A stretch of DNA of 32,854 nucleotides from an uncultured Erysipelotrichaceae bacterium (GCA_902761625.1 CACWLH010000024.1:1-32854); one strand, 5' to 3'. Shown: positions 1 to 8,316, counted from the first letter of the stretch. Numbers and translations are program-made. The notes: generated by a model not told the origin, from the sequence alone.

Positions 1-690
1 CGCACATACCAGCACCGCCAGCGATGTGCCAAGCTGTGCCCCAAGCACGCCCAGTCCGGCGCCATATACGGTAAAACTCATTCCCGCAAACGAGATCACG
101 CGGGTGGGAAAGATCAGGAAGAAATTGAACACCACATCAAGCAGGCACATCAATGACAGCATGATCGACGGTGTTTTCATATCGCCGCTGCATTGCAGCA
201 TATTCGCGCAGAGCCGGTTGAGCTGACGCAACGGCAGAAACATGCAGAAACATGACAGATATGCGGAAGCGTCCTTCCAGAGACTCTGCTCAGCCCCAAG
301 CCAGCGCGGCAGTGAGGGAGCGATGGAAGCGCCGATTACTGCGATCAGAGAGGAAAACAGCAGGGTGAAACCGAGCGACTGTCTGAACAGCGAGGACGCC
401 CGTCTGTTGTCGCCTGCTCCGACCGCATGGGCCGCCTGCACGGAAAAACCGCTAGCCGCAGCGCCGATGATTCCGCCCACCAGCCAGGTTGATGAGGAGA
501 CAAGACCGATGGAGGCGCTTGCCGAAGCGCCGAGCACCCCGACCATCGCCGCATCGATATACTGCATGATGATATCGGAAACCTGGGCGAGAATTCCCGG
601 AACGGAAAGTCTTGCCACAATGGATATTTTTTCATGAAGCGAGAAGTCATCCTGCTTCAGCATTCTTTCAGACAGATTAAACGCGGACAT
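1..690 (-). CDS. MATE family efflux transporter, N-terminal part (runs off window)
   Basis: Minus-strand reading of the first 690 bases gives 230 codons with no stop; the C-terminal half lies outside the window. Residues around 30-60 (ending QYIDAAMVGVLG, followed by a Ser/Ala-rich stretch) match the first helix pair of MATE/DinF-type multidrug exporters, and several more hydrophobic helices follow. The family exports cationic drugs or metabolites using a Na+ or H+ gradient. The ATG at 690 is the first possible start because an in-frame TGA lies two codons upstream. No good ribosome site precedes it; instead an extended -10 box sits 7 bases away. A second in-frame ATG at 663 is possible but also poorly supported. 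Substrate cannot be told. Confidence 0.88.
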   Translation of the reverse strand, partial: MSAFNLSERMLKQDDFSLHEKISIVARLSVPGILAQVSDIIMQYIDAAMVGVLGASASASIGLVSSSTWLVGGIIGAAASGFSVQAAHAVGAGDNRRASSLFRQSLGFTLLFSSLIAVIGASIAPSLPRWLGAEQSLWKDASAYLSCFCMFLPLRQLNRLCANMLQCSGDMKTPSIMLSLMCLLDVVFNFFLIFPTRVISFAGMSFTVYGAGLGVLGAQLGTSLAVLVCA

Positions 691-697
691 GGCTCAC

Positions 698-706
698 ATT
701 ATAACA
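698..706 (-). promoter_or_regulatory. Extended -10 promoter of the MATE gene, almost at the start codon
   Basis: On the minus strand TGTTATAAT (TGn plus a perfect -10 hexamer) ends 7 bases before the ATG at 690. Transcription starting about 7 bases after the -10 box would begin at or next to the start codon, giving a leaderless or nearly leaderless mRNA. No convincing -35 is visible, as is usual for extended -10 promoters. The same 9-mer occurs before the HIT gene at 8308-8316, where it leaves a normal leader. Confidence 0.5.
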
Positions 707-739
707 TTCAAATACAGCTCTGATACACGCATACGCAAC

Positions 740-767
740 AAAAAAAACGGGCTCCAGAGGAACCCGT
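740..767 (-). terminator. Rho-independent terminator after mscS
   Basis: On the minus strand the hairpin ACGGGTTCC-TCT-GGAGCCCGT is followed by a run of eight T. It begins 11 bases after the mscS stop codon. Confidence 0.85.
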
Positions 768-778
768 GATCAAAGATC

Positions 779-1576
779 TTATCTGGATGCAATGACACGC
801 ACAGCCGGTGCGGTCATACCCGCCTCGCCAAAGGCAAGCACAACCTTCTGGGTGAGCGCCGCCTTTTCAGACAGATAATCCTCTTTGGCAACCCAGACAC
901 GCAATGCAAGATCAACCGATGTATCGGTGCCGCCGGCAACGATCGGTGAAGGTGCGGGATCCTTGAGAACCTTTTCATCCGCATCCGCCACAGCTGCGAG
1001 AACCTTCAGAGCTGTAACAATATCGGTATCCTTGCCGACTGAGAAAGTCAGATCCAGACGTCTTGTCGGGTTGGCTGTCTGGTTGACGACATTGGCACCC
1101 ATGAGCGTGCCGTTGGGAACGGTGATCTTAGAGTTCTGGGCGGTTGTGATGACCGTGTAGAAGAGATTGATTGCGCTGACTGTGCCTTCCGCGCCTGCCG
1201 CTTCCACATAATCGCCGACGTTAAACGGTCTCAGAATCATTAACATGATGCCGCCGGCCACATTGGAAAGAGCTCCCTGAAGGGCCATGCCCACTGCGAC
1301 GCCCGCAGACGCAAGAACCGCGATCACGGACGCCATCGGCACACCGAGGATACTGATGATGGAAATGACAAGAACAATCAGCAGAACAGCCTTGACGATA
1401 TTTGTCGCAAACAGAGCTACGGTCTGGTCAAGCTTCTTGAAGCCGGGTGTCTTCTTGATTGCCTTGATGATGGAATTGATGATTATTCTGCCGATGAACC
1501 ATGCCACAATGGCAAGGACAATCCGCAGAACGCCGCCGGTGCAGTACTCAGTCAGAGTCTTGATGACATTTTCCAT
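779..1576 (-). CDS. Small-conductance mechanosensitive channel, MscS family
   Basis: 265 aa, close to the length of E. coli MscS (286). Three membrane helices are visible at about residues 13-35, 53-78 and 82-115. The third has the Gly/Ala-rich pore-lining pattern (AVGMALQGALSNVAGG) followed by LRPFNVGDYVE, the hallmark of the pore/beta-domain junction in MscS. The rest forms the cytoplasmic beta and alpha/beta cage. The protein opens under membrane tension to release solutes during osmotic downshock. It has a good ribosome site (AAAGGGGG) before the ATG at 1576 and its own terminator, so it looks monocistronic. Confidence 0.95.
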   Translation of the reverse strand: MENVIKTLTEYCTGGVLRIVLAIVAWFIGRIIINSIIKAIKKTPGFKKLDQTVALFATNIVKAVLLIVLVISIISILGVPMASVIAVLASAGVAVGMALQGALSNVAGGIMLMILRPFNVGDYVEAAGAEGTVSAINLFYTVITTAQNSKITVPNGTLMGANVVNQTANPTRRLDLTFSVGKDTDIVTALKVLAAVADADEKVLKDPAPSPIVAGGTDTSVDLALRVWVAKEDYLSEKAALTQKVVLAFGEAGMTAPAVRVIASR

Positions 1577-1631
1577 GAAAAACCCCCTTTTATCTTAAAA
1601 AAATCATAGCACATGAACATGCGGGCAGATT

Positions 1632-1664
1632 AAAACCTCCGGAATTTTCACAATTTCCGGAGGT
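1632..1664 (-). terminator. Terminator after the carbohydrate-binding lipoprotein gene
   Basis: CCTCCGGAA and TTCCGGAGG form a 9-bp perfect stem around a short AT-rich loop, with a short T-rich run on the minus strand (TTTTAATC). It lies 25 bases after the stop at 1689. Confidence 0.7.
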
Positions 1665-1688
1665 CTTTTCAGATGTTGGTTTCAGGGA

Positions 1689-3023
1689 TTACGGGCGTCC
1701 GAAGCCGCCTCCCATGCCGCCGGGACCCATGCCGCCGCCGGGACCCATGCCGCCCTGCATGCCTCCCATGCCGCCGCCCATCATGGAGTTGGTGATGGAG
1801 GTGACCTGCTGGCCGTTGACAGTCACGGTGCCGCCTGTCATTTCTGCGCCATAATCGTAGTCGAAGGCGAACTGTGCGGAGATGTTCACATTGCCGCCGC
1901 TGATATAGATGTAACCGTTGGCGTCAAGGGCGTCTGTGTCGCCCGCTCCCATGGTGACATCAAGATTGCCGCCGGTGATTTCAAGGGTCGGTGTGTATGT
2001 TGTTGTCTTGGCAGCCGCGTTGATGCCGTCATCGCTGGCGCTGATATCTGTATCGCCGCCGTTGATCTGCACATAGGTGCCTTCAATGCCTTCAGCCGCT
2101 GTTACGGAAATGGTGCCGCCGTCAATCTGGACAGCGAGATTTCCGTAGATGCCGTCATCGGAAGCTTCGATGTCAAATGTGCCGCCGCAGATGTAAACAT
2201 AGCCGGTTGTCTGATCTTCATCATTTTCCGCATGGATGCCGTCGGAAGCGCTGCTGATTGTGAAGCTGCCATCGCTGATTCTGATTGAATCATTGGCCTC
2301 AAGCGCGTCGCCGTTTGCGTGAATCACATAAGTGCCGCCGGTGATCTTCATATCGTCCTTGCATGTGATGCCGTTGTCGACGGAGTTGACATTCAGGGTG
2401 CCAAGGCCGTTGAGCACCAGATCATCCTTTGAGAAGATGGCCGCGTCTGTATTGGTGTCGCCGTCAGCTGTGAATGTGCCGTTGACGGTCAGGGTGTTCT
2501 CTGTTTCGGTGGTTGTCACAAACACCTTGTCAGCGGATACGACATAGATTGCCGGCACGCCGTCATTTGTGATGGATACACCATTGAGCACAAGCTGAAC
2601 CTTTGCGGTGTCATCCGCTTCAACACGGATCGTAACATCAGTGACTGTTCCCGAGAAAACGTAGACGCCTTCCTCGGTGATATTGACATCCTGGCCGCTG
2701 GTTAATGTGATGTATTGCGCATTTGTGAGATCTGCCGTCTGGGTCAGATCACGTTCGGTGAAGAAATCTGTGGCATCCAGCAGTCCGGATGATGTGACAT
2801 CAGCGGTTGAGACAACTGTGTTCTGCGAAATGGTCTGAACCGCTGTCTCCTCCTTCTGTGTATCTTCTTTTGCTGTTTCAGCTGTTTCGGTCTGCACCTC
2901 TGCCGCGGTTTCCTGTGACTGTTCCTGATCCGCCGCTGCTGTTTTGGCCGAGCATCCGGCTGCGGTTAACATGACAGCTGCCAGGAATGCAGCTGTATTC
3001 TTTTTCATCGTGAGAGTATTCAT
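1689..3023 (-). CDS. Carbohydrate-binding domain lipoprotein (DUF4353/Cthe_2159-like beta-helix)
   Basis: 444 aa from the ATG at 3023, chosen because AAAGGAG stands just upstream; an upstream in-frame start at 3089 lacks one. A lipoprotein signal peptide ends in LTAAGC (Cys24), so the protein is membrane-anchored outside the cell. A Thr/Glu/Gln-rich linker reaches about residue 85. Then comes a long series of repeats of the type 'GG.fdI.AsdDGIha.d.v.I.GG', seen as GDALEANDSIRISDGSFTI and SDDGIYGNLAVQIDGGTI. These are typical of the right-handed beta-helix family that includes Cthe_2159, known to bind cellulose and polygalacturonate with calcium. The last 31 residues are almost only Gly, Met and Pro. 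The ligand here is not known. Confidence 0.85.
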   Translation of the reverse strand: MNTLTMKKNTAAFLAAVMLTAAGCSAKTAAADQEQSQETAAEVQTETAETAKEDTQKEETAVQTISQNTVVSTADVTSSGLLDATDFFTERDLTQTADLTNAQYITLTSGQDVNITEEGVYVFSGTVTDVTIRVEADDTAKVQLVLNGVSITNDGVPAIYVVSADKVFVTTTETENTLTVNGTFTADGDTNTDAAIFSKDDLVLNGLGTLNVNSVDNGITCKDDMKITGGTYVIHANGDALEANDSIRISDGSFTISSASDGIHAENDEDQTTGYVYICGGTFDIEASDDGIYGNLAVQIDGGTISVTAAEGIEGTYVQINGGDTDISASDDGINAAAKTTTYTPTLEITGGNLDVTMGAGDTDALDANGYIYISGGNVNISAQFAFDYDYGAEMTGGTVTVNGQQVTSITNSMMGGGMGGMQGGMGPGGGMGPGGMGGGFGRP

Positions 3024-3124
3024 ATAAACTCCTTTCCGCAGGTCTTTCTGCCTGTCTGCACGATTATAGTAATTGCCTTTTCTGAACAAAAGCTGAACAC
3101 CGTCTGCACAATTGATGAAACCGA

Positions 3125-3153
3125 AACAAAAAGCGGAGATTTTTTTCTCCGCC
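3125..3153 (-). terminator. Terminator after feoB
   Basis: Minus-strand hairpin GGCGGAG-AAAAAAAT-CTCCGC followed by TTTTTG, 12 bases beyond the feoB stop. Confidence 0.85.
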
Positions 3154-3164
3154 TGATTGAATGA

Positions 3165-5513
3165 TTAATAACCGAACATCAGCGCCAGCAGATGCACACA
3201 GAACGCGCATAACCATGCCACCGCACACTGCATCACCACCATACCGGCCGCCCATGCGGAGCCGGACTCTCTTCTGACCGCCGCAATGGCTGCCACACAG
3301 GGCGTGTAAAGCAGACAGAAGACAAGCAGTGCCATGGCTGTGGACATGCTCATGGCTGCCGCAAGACCCGCCGGATCACCATAAAGAACTGTCAGTGTGG
3401 AAACAACGCTCTCCTTGGCAAGGAAACCGGAAATCAATGCCGTTGAGATTCTCCAGTCGCCCATGCCGAGCGGTTTGAGGACAGGTGCGATCATACCGGC
3501 AACCGCTGCCAGCATGCTCGCCTCGGGATCATCGACCATGTTCATGCCGAAGTCAAAGGTTCTTAAGAACCAGATGACAATCGTGCCGATGAAGATGACT
3601 GTGAAGGCTCTTTGCAGAAAGTCCTTTGCCTTGTCCCACATCAGACGCAATACAGTGCGCAAGGCGGGCATGCGGTAATTGGGCAGTTCCATGACAAACG
3701 GAACCGGTTCGCCCTTGAAGAAGGACTTTGAGATCAATGCCGCCAGGATGCCGACAAGAATGCCCAGGAAGTAGAGAGACACCATGACCACTCCGCCCCT
3801 GCCGGGGAAGAAGGTTGCGATAAAGAAGCCGTAAATCGGCAGCTTTGCCGAACAGCTCATAAACGGCGTCAGCATAATCGTCATTTTGCGGTCGCGCTCA
3901 CTGGGCAGTGTGCGGGTGGCCATGACGGCCGGAACCGTGCAGCCAAATCCCATTAACATCGGCACAATACTGCGTCCGGACAGACCGATCTTTCTTAAAA
4001 GCTTGTCCATGACAAAGGCGATTCTCGCCATATATCCGCTGTCTTCCAGAAGTGAGAGGAAGAAGAACAGAATGACAATGATCGGCACAAAGCTCAATAC
4101 CGATCCGACACCGGCGAAGATGCCTTCCACCACAAGCGAATGCACCGCATCGGAAACACCGGCTGCGCTGAGTGCCGCATCGACTTTCGCGGTCAATGCG
4201 TCCACGCCGCTTTCAATCAATCCCTGCAGCCAGCCGCCCGGGCCGTTGAAAGTCATCCAGAAGATCAATGCCATGATCAGGATGAACACCGGAATCGCGC
4301 TGAATCTGCCGGTCAGTATTTCATCAATTCTGCCGCTGCGTTTGTGTTCACGGCTTTCACGGGGATGGACAACGGTCTCATCGCACAGACGGCTGATGAA
4401 GAGATAGCGCATATCCGCCATCGCCGCCGCCCGGTCAAGGCCTCTTTCCTGTTCCATCTGGACAATGACTTTTTCAATCGCATCCTTTTCGTTCTGATCC
4501 AGTTTCAATGCTTCCGTGACAAGCGGATCATTCTCGATCAGCTTGTTGGCCGCAAAGCGCAGCGGAATACCGGCTGCTTCGGCATGGTCCTCGATCATGA
4601 ACATGACGCTGTGAATGCAGCGGTGAACCGCTCCGCCATGGTCGCTCTTTTCGCAGAAGTCATTCCTTCCGGGTTTTTCATTGAATTTCGCCACATGGAT
4701 GGCATGGGAAATCAGTTCATGGACACCCTGGTTGCGGATCGCTGAAATCGGCACAACCGGCACCTGGAGAATGGCTTCCATCTCATTGATTCTGACGTGT
4801 CCCCCATTGCCTTCCATCTCATCCATCATATTGAGGGCGACAACCATCGGAATGCCGAGCTCCATCAATTGCATGGTCAGATAGAGGTTTCTTTCAATAT
4901 TGGTCGCATCAACGATATTGATGATTGCGGTCGGTTTCTCATCCAGAATGAACTGTCTTGAAATGATCTCCTCGCTGGAATAGGGAGACAGGGAATAAAT
5001 ACCCGGCAGGTCAATCACCTCGGTATCCGGATAGCCCTTGATCACACCGCTCTTGCGGTCAACCGTCACACCGGGGAAATTGCCGACATGCTGGTTGGAG
5101 CCGGTCAGCTGATTGAACAGGGTTGTCTTGCCGCAGTTCTGATTGCCGGCCAGCGCAAAGACAAGCTTTCCGCTGTTCACCGCATGGGCATCATCATTCC
5201 GGTGTTCGTTGTTTTTCCACTCACCGATACCCGGATGGGTGATTTCCTTCTGCTTGCGGTCCGCCTCTTCTTTTTCAATCTGCGCTTCCGTGATTTTTTC
5301 GATATCGATCTTTTCCGCATCCTCCAGTCTCAGGGTCAGCTCATAATTGTGAAGTCTGAGTTCCATGGGGTCGCCCATCGGAGCCAGCTTCACACATGTG
5401 ACATCGGCATCCGGAATCACGCCCATGTCAAGAAAGTGCTGACGCAGGGCGCCTTCACCGCCGACTTTTATAATTTTCCCGCTTTCACCGGGTTTCAGAT
5501 CTTTCAGTGTCAT
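3165..5513 (-). CDS. feoB: Ferrous iron transporter, FeoA-FeoB fusion
   Basis: 782 aa. Residues 1-73 are a FeoA-type SH3 domain, fused through a charged linker (about 74-114) to FeoB. The G domain has the P-loop GNQNCGKTT (123-131), the switch GVTVD, DLPGIYSL (G3) and NMMDE (G4). The membrane part carries both gate motifs, GFGCTVPAVMATR and MSCSAKLPIYGFF, and ends in the usual helix bundle, so all key parts are present. FeoB is the GTP-driven Fe2+ importer of the cytoplasmic membrane. FeoA normally is a separate small partner; here it is joined, and no feoC follows. AGAGG precedes the ATG at 5513. The gene has its own promoter and terminator, so it is a single-gene unit. Confidence 0.97.
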   Translation of the reverse strand: MTLKDLKPGESGKIIKVGGEGALRQHFLDMGVIPDADVTCVKLAPMGDPMELRLHNYELTLRLEDAEKIDIEKITEAQIEKEEADRKQKEITHPGIGEWKNNEHRNDDAHAVNSGKLVFALAGNQNCGKTTLFNQLTGSNQHVGNFPGVTVDRKSGVIKGYPDTEVIDLPGIYSLSPYSSEEIISRQFILDEKPTAIINIVDATNIERNLYLTMQLMELGIPMVVALNMMDEMEGNGGHVRINEMEAILQVPVVPISAIRNQGVHELISHAIHVAKFNEKPGRNDFCEKSDHGGAVHRCIHSVMFMIEDHAEAAGIPLRFAANKLIENDPLVTEALKLDQNEKDAIEKVIVQMEQERGLDRAAAMADMRYLFISRLCDETVVHPRESREHKRSGRIDEILTGRFSAIPVFILIMALIFWMTFNGPGGWLQGLIESGVDALTAKVDAALSAAGVSDAVHSLVVEGIFAGVGSVLSFVPIIVILFFFLSLLEDSGYMARIAFVMDKLLRKIGLSGRSIVPMLMGFGCTVPAVMATRTLPSERDRKMTIMLTPFMSCSAKLPIYGFFIATFFPGRGGVVMVSLYFLGILVGILAALISKSFFKGEPVPFVMELPNYRMPALRTVLRLMWDKAKDFLQRAFTVIFIGTIVIWFLRTFDFGMNMVDDPEASMLAAVAGMIAPVLKPLGMGDWRISTALISGFLAKESVVSTLTVLYGDPAGLAAAMSMSTAMALLVFCLLYTPCVAAIAAVRRESGSAWAAGMVVMQCAVAWLCAFCVHLLALMFGY

Positions 5514-5555
5514 AGATTGCCTCTGTTTATATTCCCAATCAAACTCGCAAACAGT

Positions 5556-5584
5556 ATTTTACAGGAGTTTGTCTTTTCTGTTAA
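5556..5584 (-). promoter_or_regulatory. Predicted feoB promoter
   Basis: On the minus strand -35 TTAACA, a 17-base spacer and -10 TAAAAT, 43 bases before the feoB start. The arms AAACTC (5541-5546) and GAGTTT (5565-5570) form an inverted repeat that spans the -10 and could be a metal-regulator site. No textbook Fur or DtxR box is evident. Confidence 0.5.
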
Positions 5585-5593
5585 CAGCGTTCA

Positions 5594-5639
5594 CAAAAAA
5601 AAAGAAACCGCGGAATCACGGGAATGAATCCGCAGTTTC
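5594..5639 (-). terminator. Terminator after the flavin reductase gene
   Basis: GAAACTGCGGA and TCCGCGGTTTC pair with one mismatch around a 14-base loop. On the minus strand the stem is followed by nine to ten T. It lies 15 bases after the stop at 5654. Confidence 0.85.
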
Positions 5640-5653
5640 AGAAAGAGAGTCTG

Positions 5654-7432
5654 TTATTTTGAAGCGTTTTCGCCGGCAATGCGTCCGAAGACAACGAAGT
5701 CAGCTACCGCGTTTCCGCCCAGACGGTTTCCGCCATGGACACCGCCGGTCACTTCGCCGGCCGCATAGAGGTTCTCAATGACATTGCCTTCTGTGCTGAT
5801 CACTTCGGCATTGGTGTTGATCTTGACACCGCCCATGCAGTGGTGGATGCCCGGAGCAATCTGTACTGCATAATAAGGCGCGTGGGAGAGGTCTGTGATA
5901 ACAGAGGTGATTGCCTCATGTTCAAACTCATCATCCTTCTGGGCAGCGACTGCAGCCTGCCACTTGGAGAATGTTTCTTCAAGTGTGCTTTCCTCGCAGC
6001 CGATCAGCTTGGCCAGATCTGCCAGTGTGTCGCACTGAACCATGTAGCCCTTGCTGTGATATTTTTCGACAACAGTGGACTCGTCAGCCATCTTCTGGTC
6101 AGCGATCAGCCATGCATAGCTGTCATCCTGTTCAGAGATACGTGCGGAGACATAGTCTCTTGTGTTCATTTCATCAGTGAAACGCTTGCCGTACTTGTTG
6201 AGCAGGATCGCGCCGTCACCGCGCAGGGATTCGGAAATCAGAGCGCCGTCCTTCTGGACAACGGTCGGATGAACCTGGATCTGTTCCAGATCGACGAAGT
6301 CTGCACCGATTTCTTCCAGCAGCGGAATCAGGTCGCCGGTGATGGTCGGCGCATTAGTGGAAACATAGCCTTCCAGATCCGGTCTGTATTTGACGATCAT
6401 ATCGGGGTTGGATCCGAAACCGCCGGTGGCGATGATGACTTTGTCAGCCAGAATCTTGATGGAGTTGCCTTCTGTTCCGGTTGCGTACAGACCTGCAGCC
6501 TTGCCTTCATTGACAAGAACTCTGTCAACCTTGGCGCCATAGATAATCTCGATGCCAAGCTCTTCACATTTGGAGGTCAGATGTTCAACCAGATATGTGC
6601 CGACGGAGAGAATCTTTCCTTCTTCATTGACCGGACGGTGCTGACGCATTGCAGAAGCGCCGCCTGCCTGACCGACATTGCTTAACGGAGCACCGATGGA
6701 ATCAAGCCAGTCGATGGCTGCGGAAGAATTGTCCGCCAGTGTTCTGACCAGATCCGGATTGTTCAGATCATGGCCGCCCTTCATGGTGTCGGCATAGTAG
6801 AGATCAGCGGAATCCTCGATTCCCTGTTCCTTCTGATAGTGTGTGTCAGCCGCATTCATACCGCCGGTCGCATAGCTGGAGTTGCCGCCGGAAACCGAGC
6901 CTTTTTCAAGAATGATGACTTTCTTGCCTGCCTGGGCTGCCGTGATGGCAGCTGTCATGCCTGCGCCGCCGGCACCGGCAATGACAATGTCAGTGGTCTT
7001 TTCAATGTCTTCAGCAGCTGCTTTGCCTGTATCCTGCGGTTCAAGCTTGGAAGGATCCGCACCTGCCTGGGTGAGGGCATCGTTGAGAGCGGTGAAGAAA
7101 CCGCCGGATGTGACAGTCGCACCGGATACACCGTCAATGTTCGGAGACTGTGCCGCGATCACGTTTTCAACGAGTTTGGGCAGAGCTGCTCCGCCGACTG
7201 TCGGTGTTTCGCCGTCAGCTGTATATTCGATGGATTCGATTTTGTCTTCAGTCAATGTAACGCTCAGATGGATCGGAGATGCGGAGCCGCCGAAGCCTTC
7301 CGCTTCCGCCTCGTAGGTGCCTGCCTTGAACAGCGCACCGGATGAAGAGTCCGGAGATGTTCCGGATGTGCCGCAGGCTGCCATGGACAGTGCCATCATG
7401 CCGGCCAGCGCAATTTTTGCAAAATTTTTCAT
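5654..7432 (-). CDS. Exported FMN/FAD-dependent reductase lipoprotein (fumarate/urocanate reductase-like)
   Basis: 592 aa. A lipoprotein signal peptide ends MAAC (Cys20), so the enzyme sits on the outer face of the membrane. Residues 35-120 form an FMN-binding domain with DGVSGATVTS; the Thr in SGAT (T106) is the residue to which ApbE attaches FMN in this family. From residue 148, DIVIAGAGGAGMTAA starts the FAD_binding_2 fold. Catalytic positions known from flavocytochrome c fumarate reductase are present: an Arg in RFTDEMNTRD, a His in APGIHHCMGG and an Arg in HGGNRLGG. It likely reduces an alpha,beta-unsaturated carboxylate as electron acceptor. Fumarate, urocanate or a cinnamate-type acid cannot be told apart by eye. 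The start is set by GGAGGGG before the ATG at 7432. No heme motifs are present. Confidence 0.9.
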   Translation of the reverse strand: MKNFAKIALAGMMALSMAACGTSGTSPDSSSGALFKAGTYEAEAEGFGGSASPIHLSVTLTEDKIESIEYTADGETPTVGGAALPKLVENVIAAQSPNIDGVSGATVTSGGFFTALNDALTQAGADPSKLEPQDTGKAAAEDIEKTTDIVIAGAGGAGMTAAITAAQAGKKVIILEKGSVSGGNSSYATGGMNAADTHYQKEQGIEDSADLYYADTMKGGHDLNNPDLVRTLADNSSAAIDWLDSIGAPLSNVGQAGGASAMRQHRPVNEEGKILSVGTYLVEHLTSKCEELGIEIIYGAKVDRVLVNEGKAAGLYATGTEGNSIKILADKVIIATGGFGSNPDMIVKYRPDLEGYVSTNAPTITGDLIPLLEEIGADFVDLEQIQVHPTVVQKDGALISESLRGDGAILLNKYGKRFTDEMNTRDYVSARISEQDDSYAWLIADQKMADESTVVEKYHSKGYMVQCDTLADLAKLIGCEESTLEETFSKWQAAVAAQKDDEFEHEAITSVITDLSHAPYYAVQIAPGIHHCMGGVKINTNAEVISTEGNVIENLYAAGEVTGGVHGGNRLGGNAVADFVVFGRIAGENASK

Positions 7433-7441
7433 TTCCCCTCC

Positions 7442-7457
7442 GTGATATTTTTATCAC
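7442..7457. promoter_or_regulatory. Palindrome GTGATA-N4-TATCAC, candidate operator
   Basis: A perfect 6-bp inverted repeat with a 4-base spacer lies between the promoter (7479-7507) and the ribosome site of the reductase gene, about 15-30 bases into the predicted transcript. A divergent RpiR regulator is encoded next to it. RpiR proteins bind palindromes of this kind, so this is a plausible repressor site; the assignment is inference. Confidence 0.5.
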
Positions 7458-7478
7458 CTGTGTGCATTTGCGATGATA

Positions 7479-7507
7479 ATTTTAACATTGCGTTATAGCT
7501 GTTTCAA
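7479..7507 (-). promoter_or_regulatory. Predicted promoter of the flavin reductase gene
   Basis: On the minus strand -35 TTGAAA, a 17-base spacer and -10 TAAAAT preceded by TGt (extended -10). It points towards the reductase start at 7432. The divergent regulator's -10-like TATAAT (7522-7527) is only 15 bases away, so one bound repressor could affect both. Confidence 0.65.
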
Positions 7508-7545
7508 TCATCTGCTTGCTTTATAATTGTTTACAGGTGACAAAT

Positions 7546-8301
7546 ATGGACATTATTCAGAAAACCATCGGTTATGAGAATGAGCTGACCGATGCGGAAA
7601 GGAAAGTATACCGGACTGTGATCGACGATCCGGGCGTGGTGACCCGCTTCACCATCTCGCAGATTGCGATGATGGCGGACACCTCTGTCGCAGCTGTATT
7701 GCGCTTCTGCAAGCATCTCGGCTTCAGCGGATACAAGGATTTCCGTTCCGAAATCATGATCTGGCAGCGGCAGAACAGCGGAAAACGTGTTTCCGAAACG
7801 GATACCGTATCCTCCCTGGCGCACCTGTACAGTGAGGCAATCGGAGCCCTGAGCGGACTGGACCGCCGGGAACTGAATCATTTATGCAAAGACATCACGG
7901 AAGCAGATCGGGTGGTGATTCTTGGCCGTTACAGAACTTCAACCGCCGCTGAAAAGCTGCGCATGAATCTGATTGATCTCGGTCTGACTGCGCTTTGCGG
8001 TACGAGTGTTCTGGATTTCCAGCATCTTCTTTACATCATTGATGAGCATACCGCCGTCATCATGTTTTCCACCACGGGTGAAATCACAGACCAGAAAGAG
8101 TTCCTTTCCCAGCTGGATGATCAGACGGAAAAGATCTGGCTGATCACACCTGCCGCCCGTGCGAAAATGAGCGACTATGCCACGCATACCATCGAACTGC
8201 CCAAAGTCCCTCTCAATCAGGTGTTCGCCGGATCGCAGACGGTGATGATGGCATTTGCGGATATACTGACCGCAGTGCTTTCCGAATACATCGGCAGATG
8301 A
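7546..8301 (+). CDS. MurR/RpiR family transcriptional regulator
   Basis: 251 aa from the ATG at 7546, which has AGGTGA 7 bases upstream; a TTG at 7516 is in frame but lies over a -10-like box. The N-terminal helix-turn-helix (about residues 35-75) reads FTISQIAMMADTSVAAVLRF followed by CKHLGFSGYKDF, the typical RpiR pattern. The remainder (about 100-240) is a SIS domain that in this family binds a sugar phosphate; VVILGRYRTS and the later IMFSTTGEI fit its Ser/Thr-rich loops. It is divergent from the exported flavin reductase and probably regulates it and itself. The pairing of a sugar-phosphate sensor with a respiratory-type reductase is unusual. Confidence 0.92.
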   Translation: MDIIQKTIGYENELTDAERKVYRTVIDDPGVVTRFTISQIAMMADTSVAAVLRFCKHLGFSGYKDFRSEIMIWQRQNSGKRVSETDTVSSLAHLYSEAIGALSGLDRRELNHLCKDITEADRVVILGRYRTSTAAEKLRMNLIDLGLTALCGTSVLDFQHLLYIIDEHTAVIMFSTTGEITDQKEFLSQLDDQTEKIWLITPAARAKMSDYATHTIELPKVPLNQVFAGSQTVMMAFADILTAVLSEYIGR

Positions 8302-8307
8302 ATATAG

Positions 8308-8316
8308 TGTTATAAT
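8308..8316 (+). promoter_or_regulatory. Extended -10 promoter of the HIT gene
   Basis: TGTTATAAT (TGn plus perfect -10) starts 6 bases after the regulator's stop codon and leaves a leader of about 16-20 bases containing AGGAGGAG. The HIT gene can thus be transcribed separately from the regulator. Confidence 0.6.

Noticed and set aside
5735..6685. 316-codon plus-strand frame
   Set aside because: Antisense to the flavin reductase gene; no start signals or known domains.
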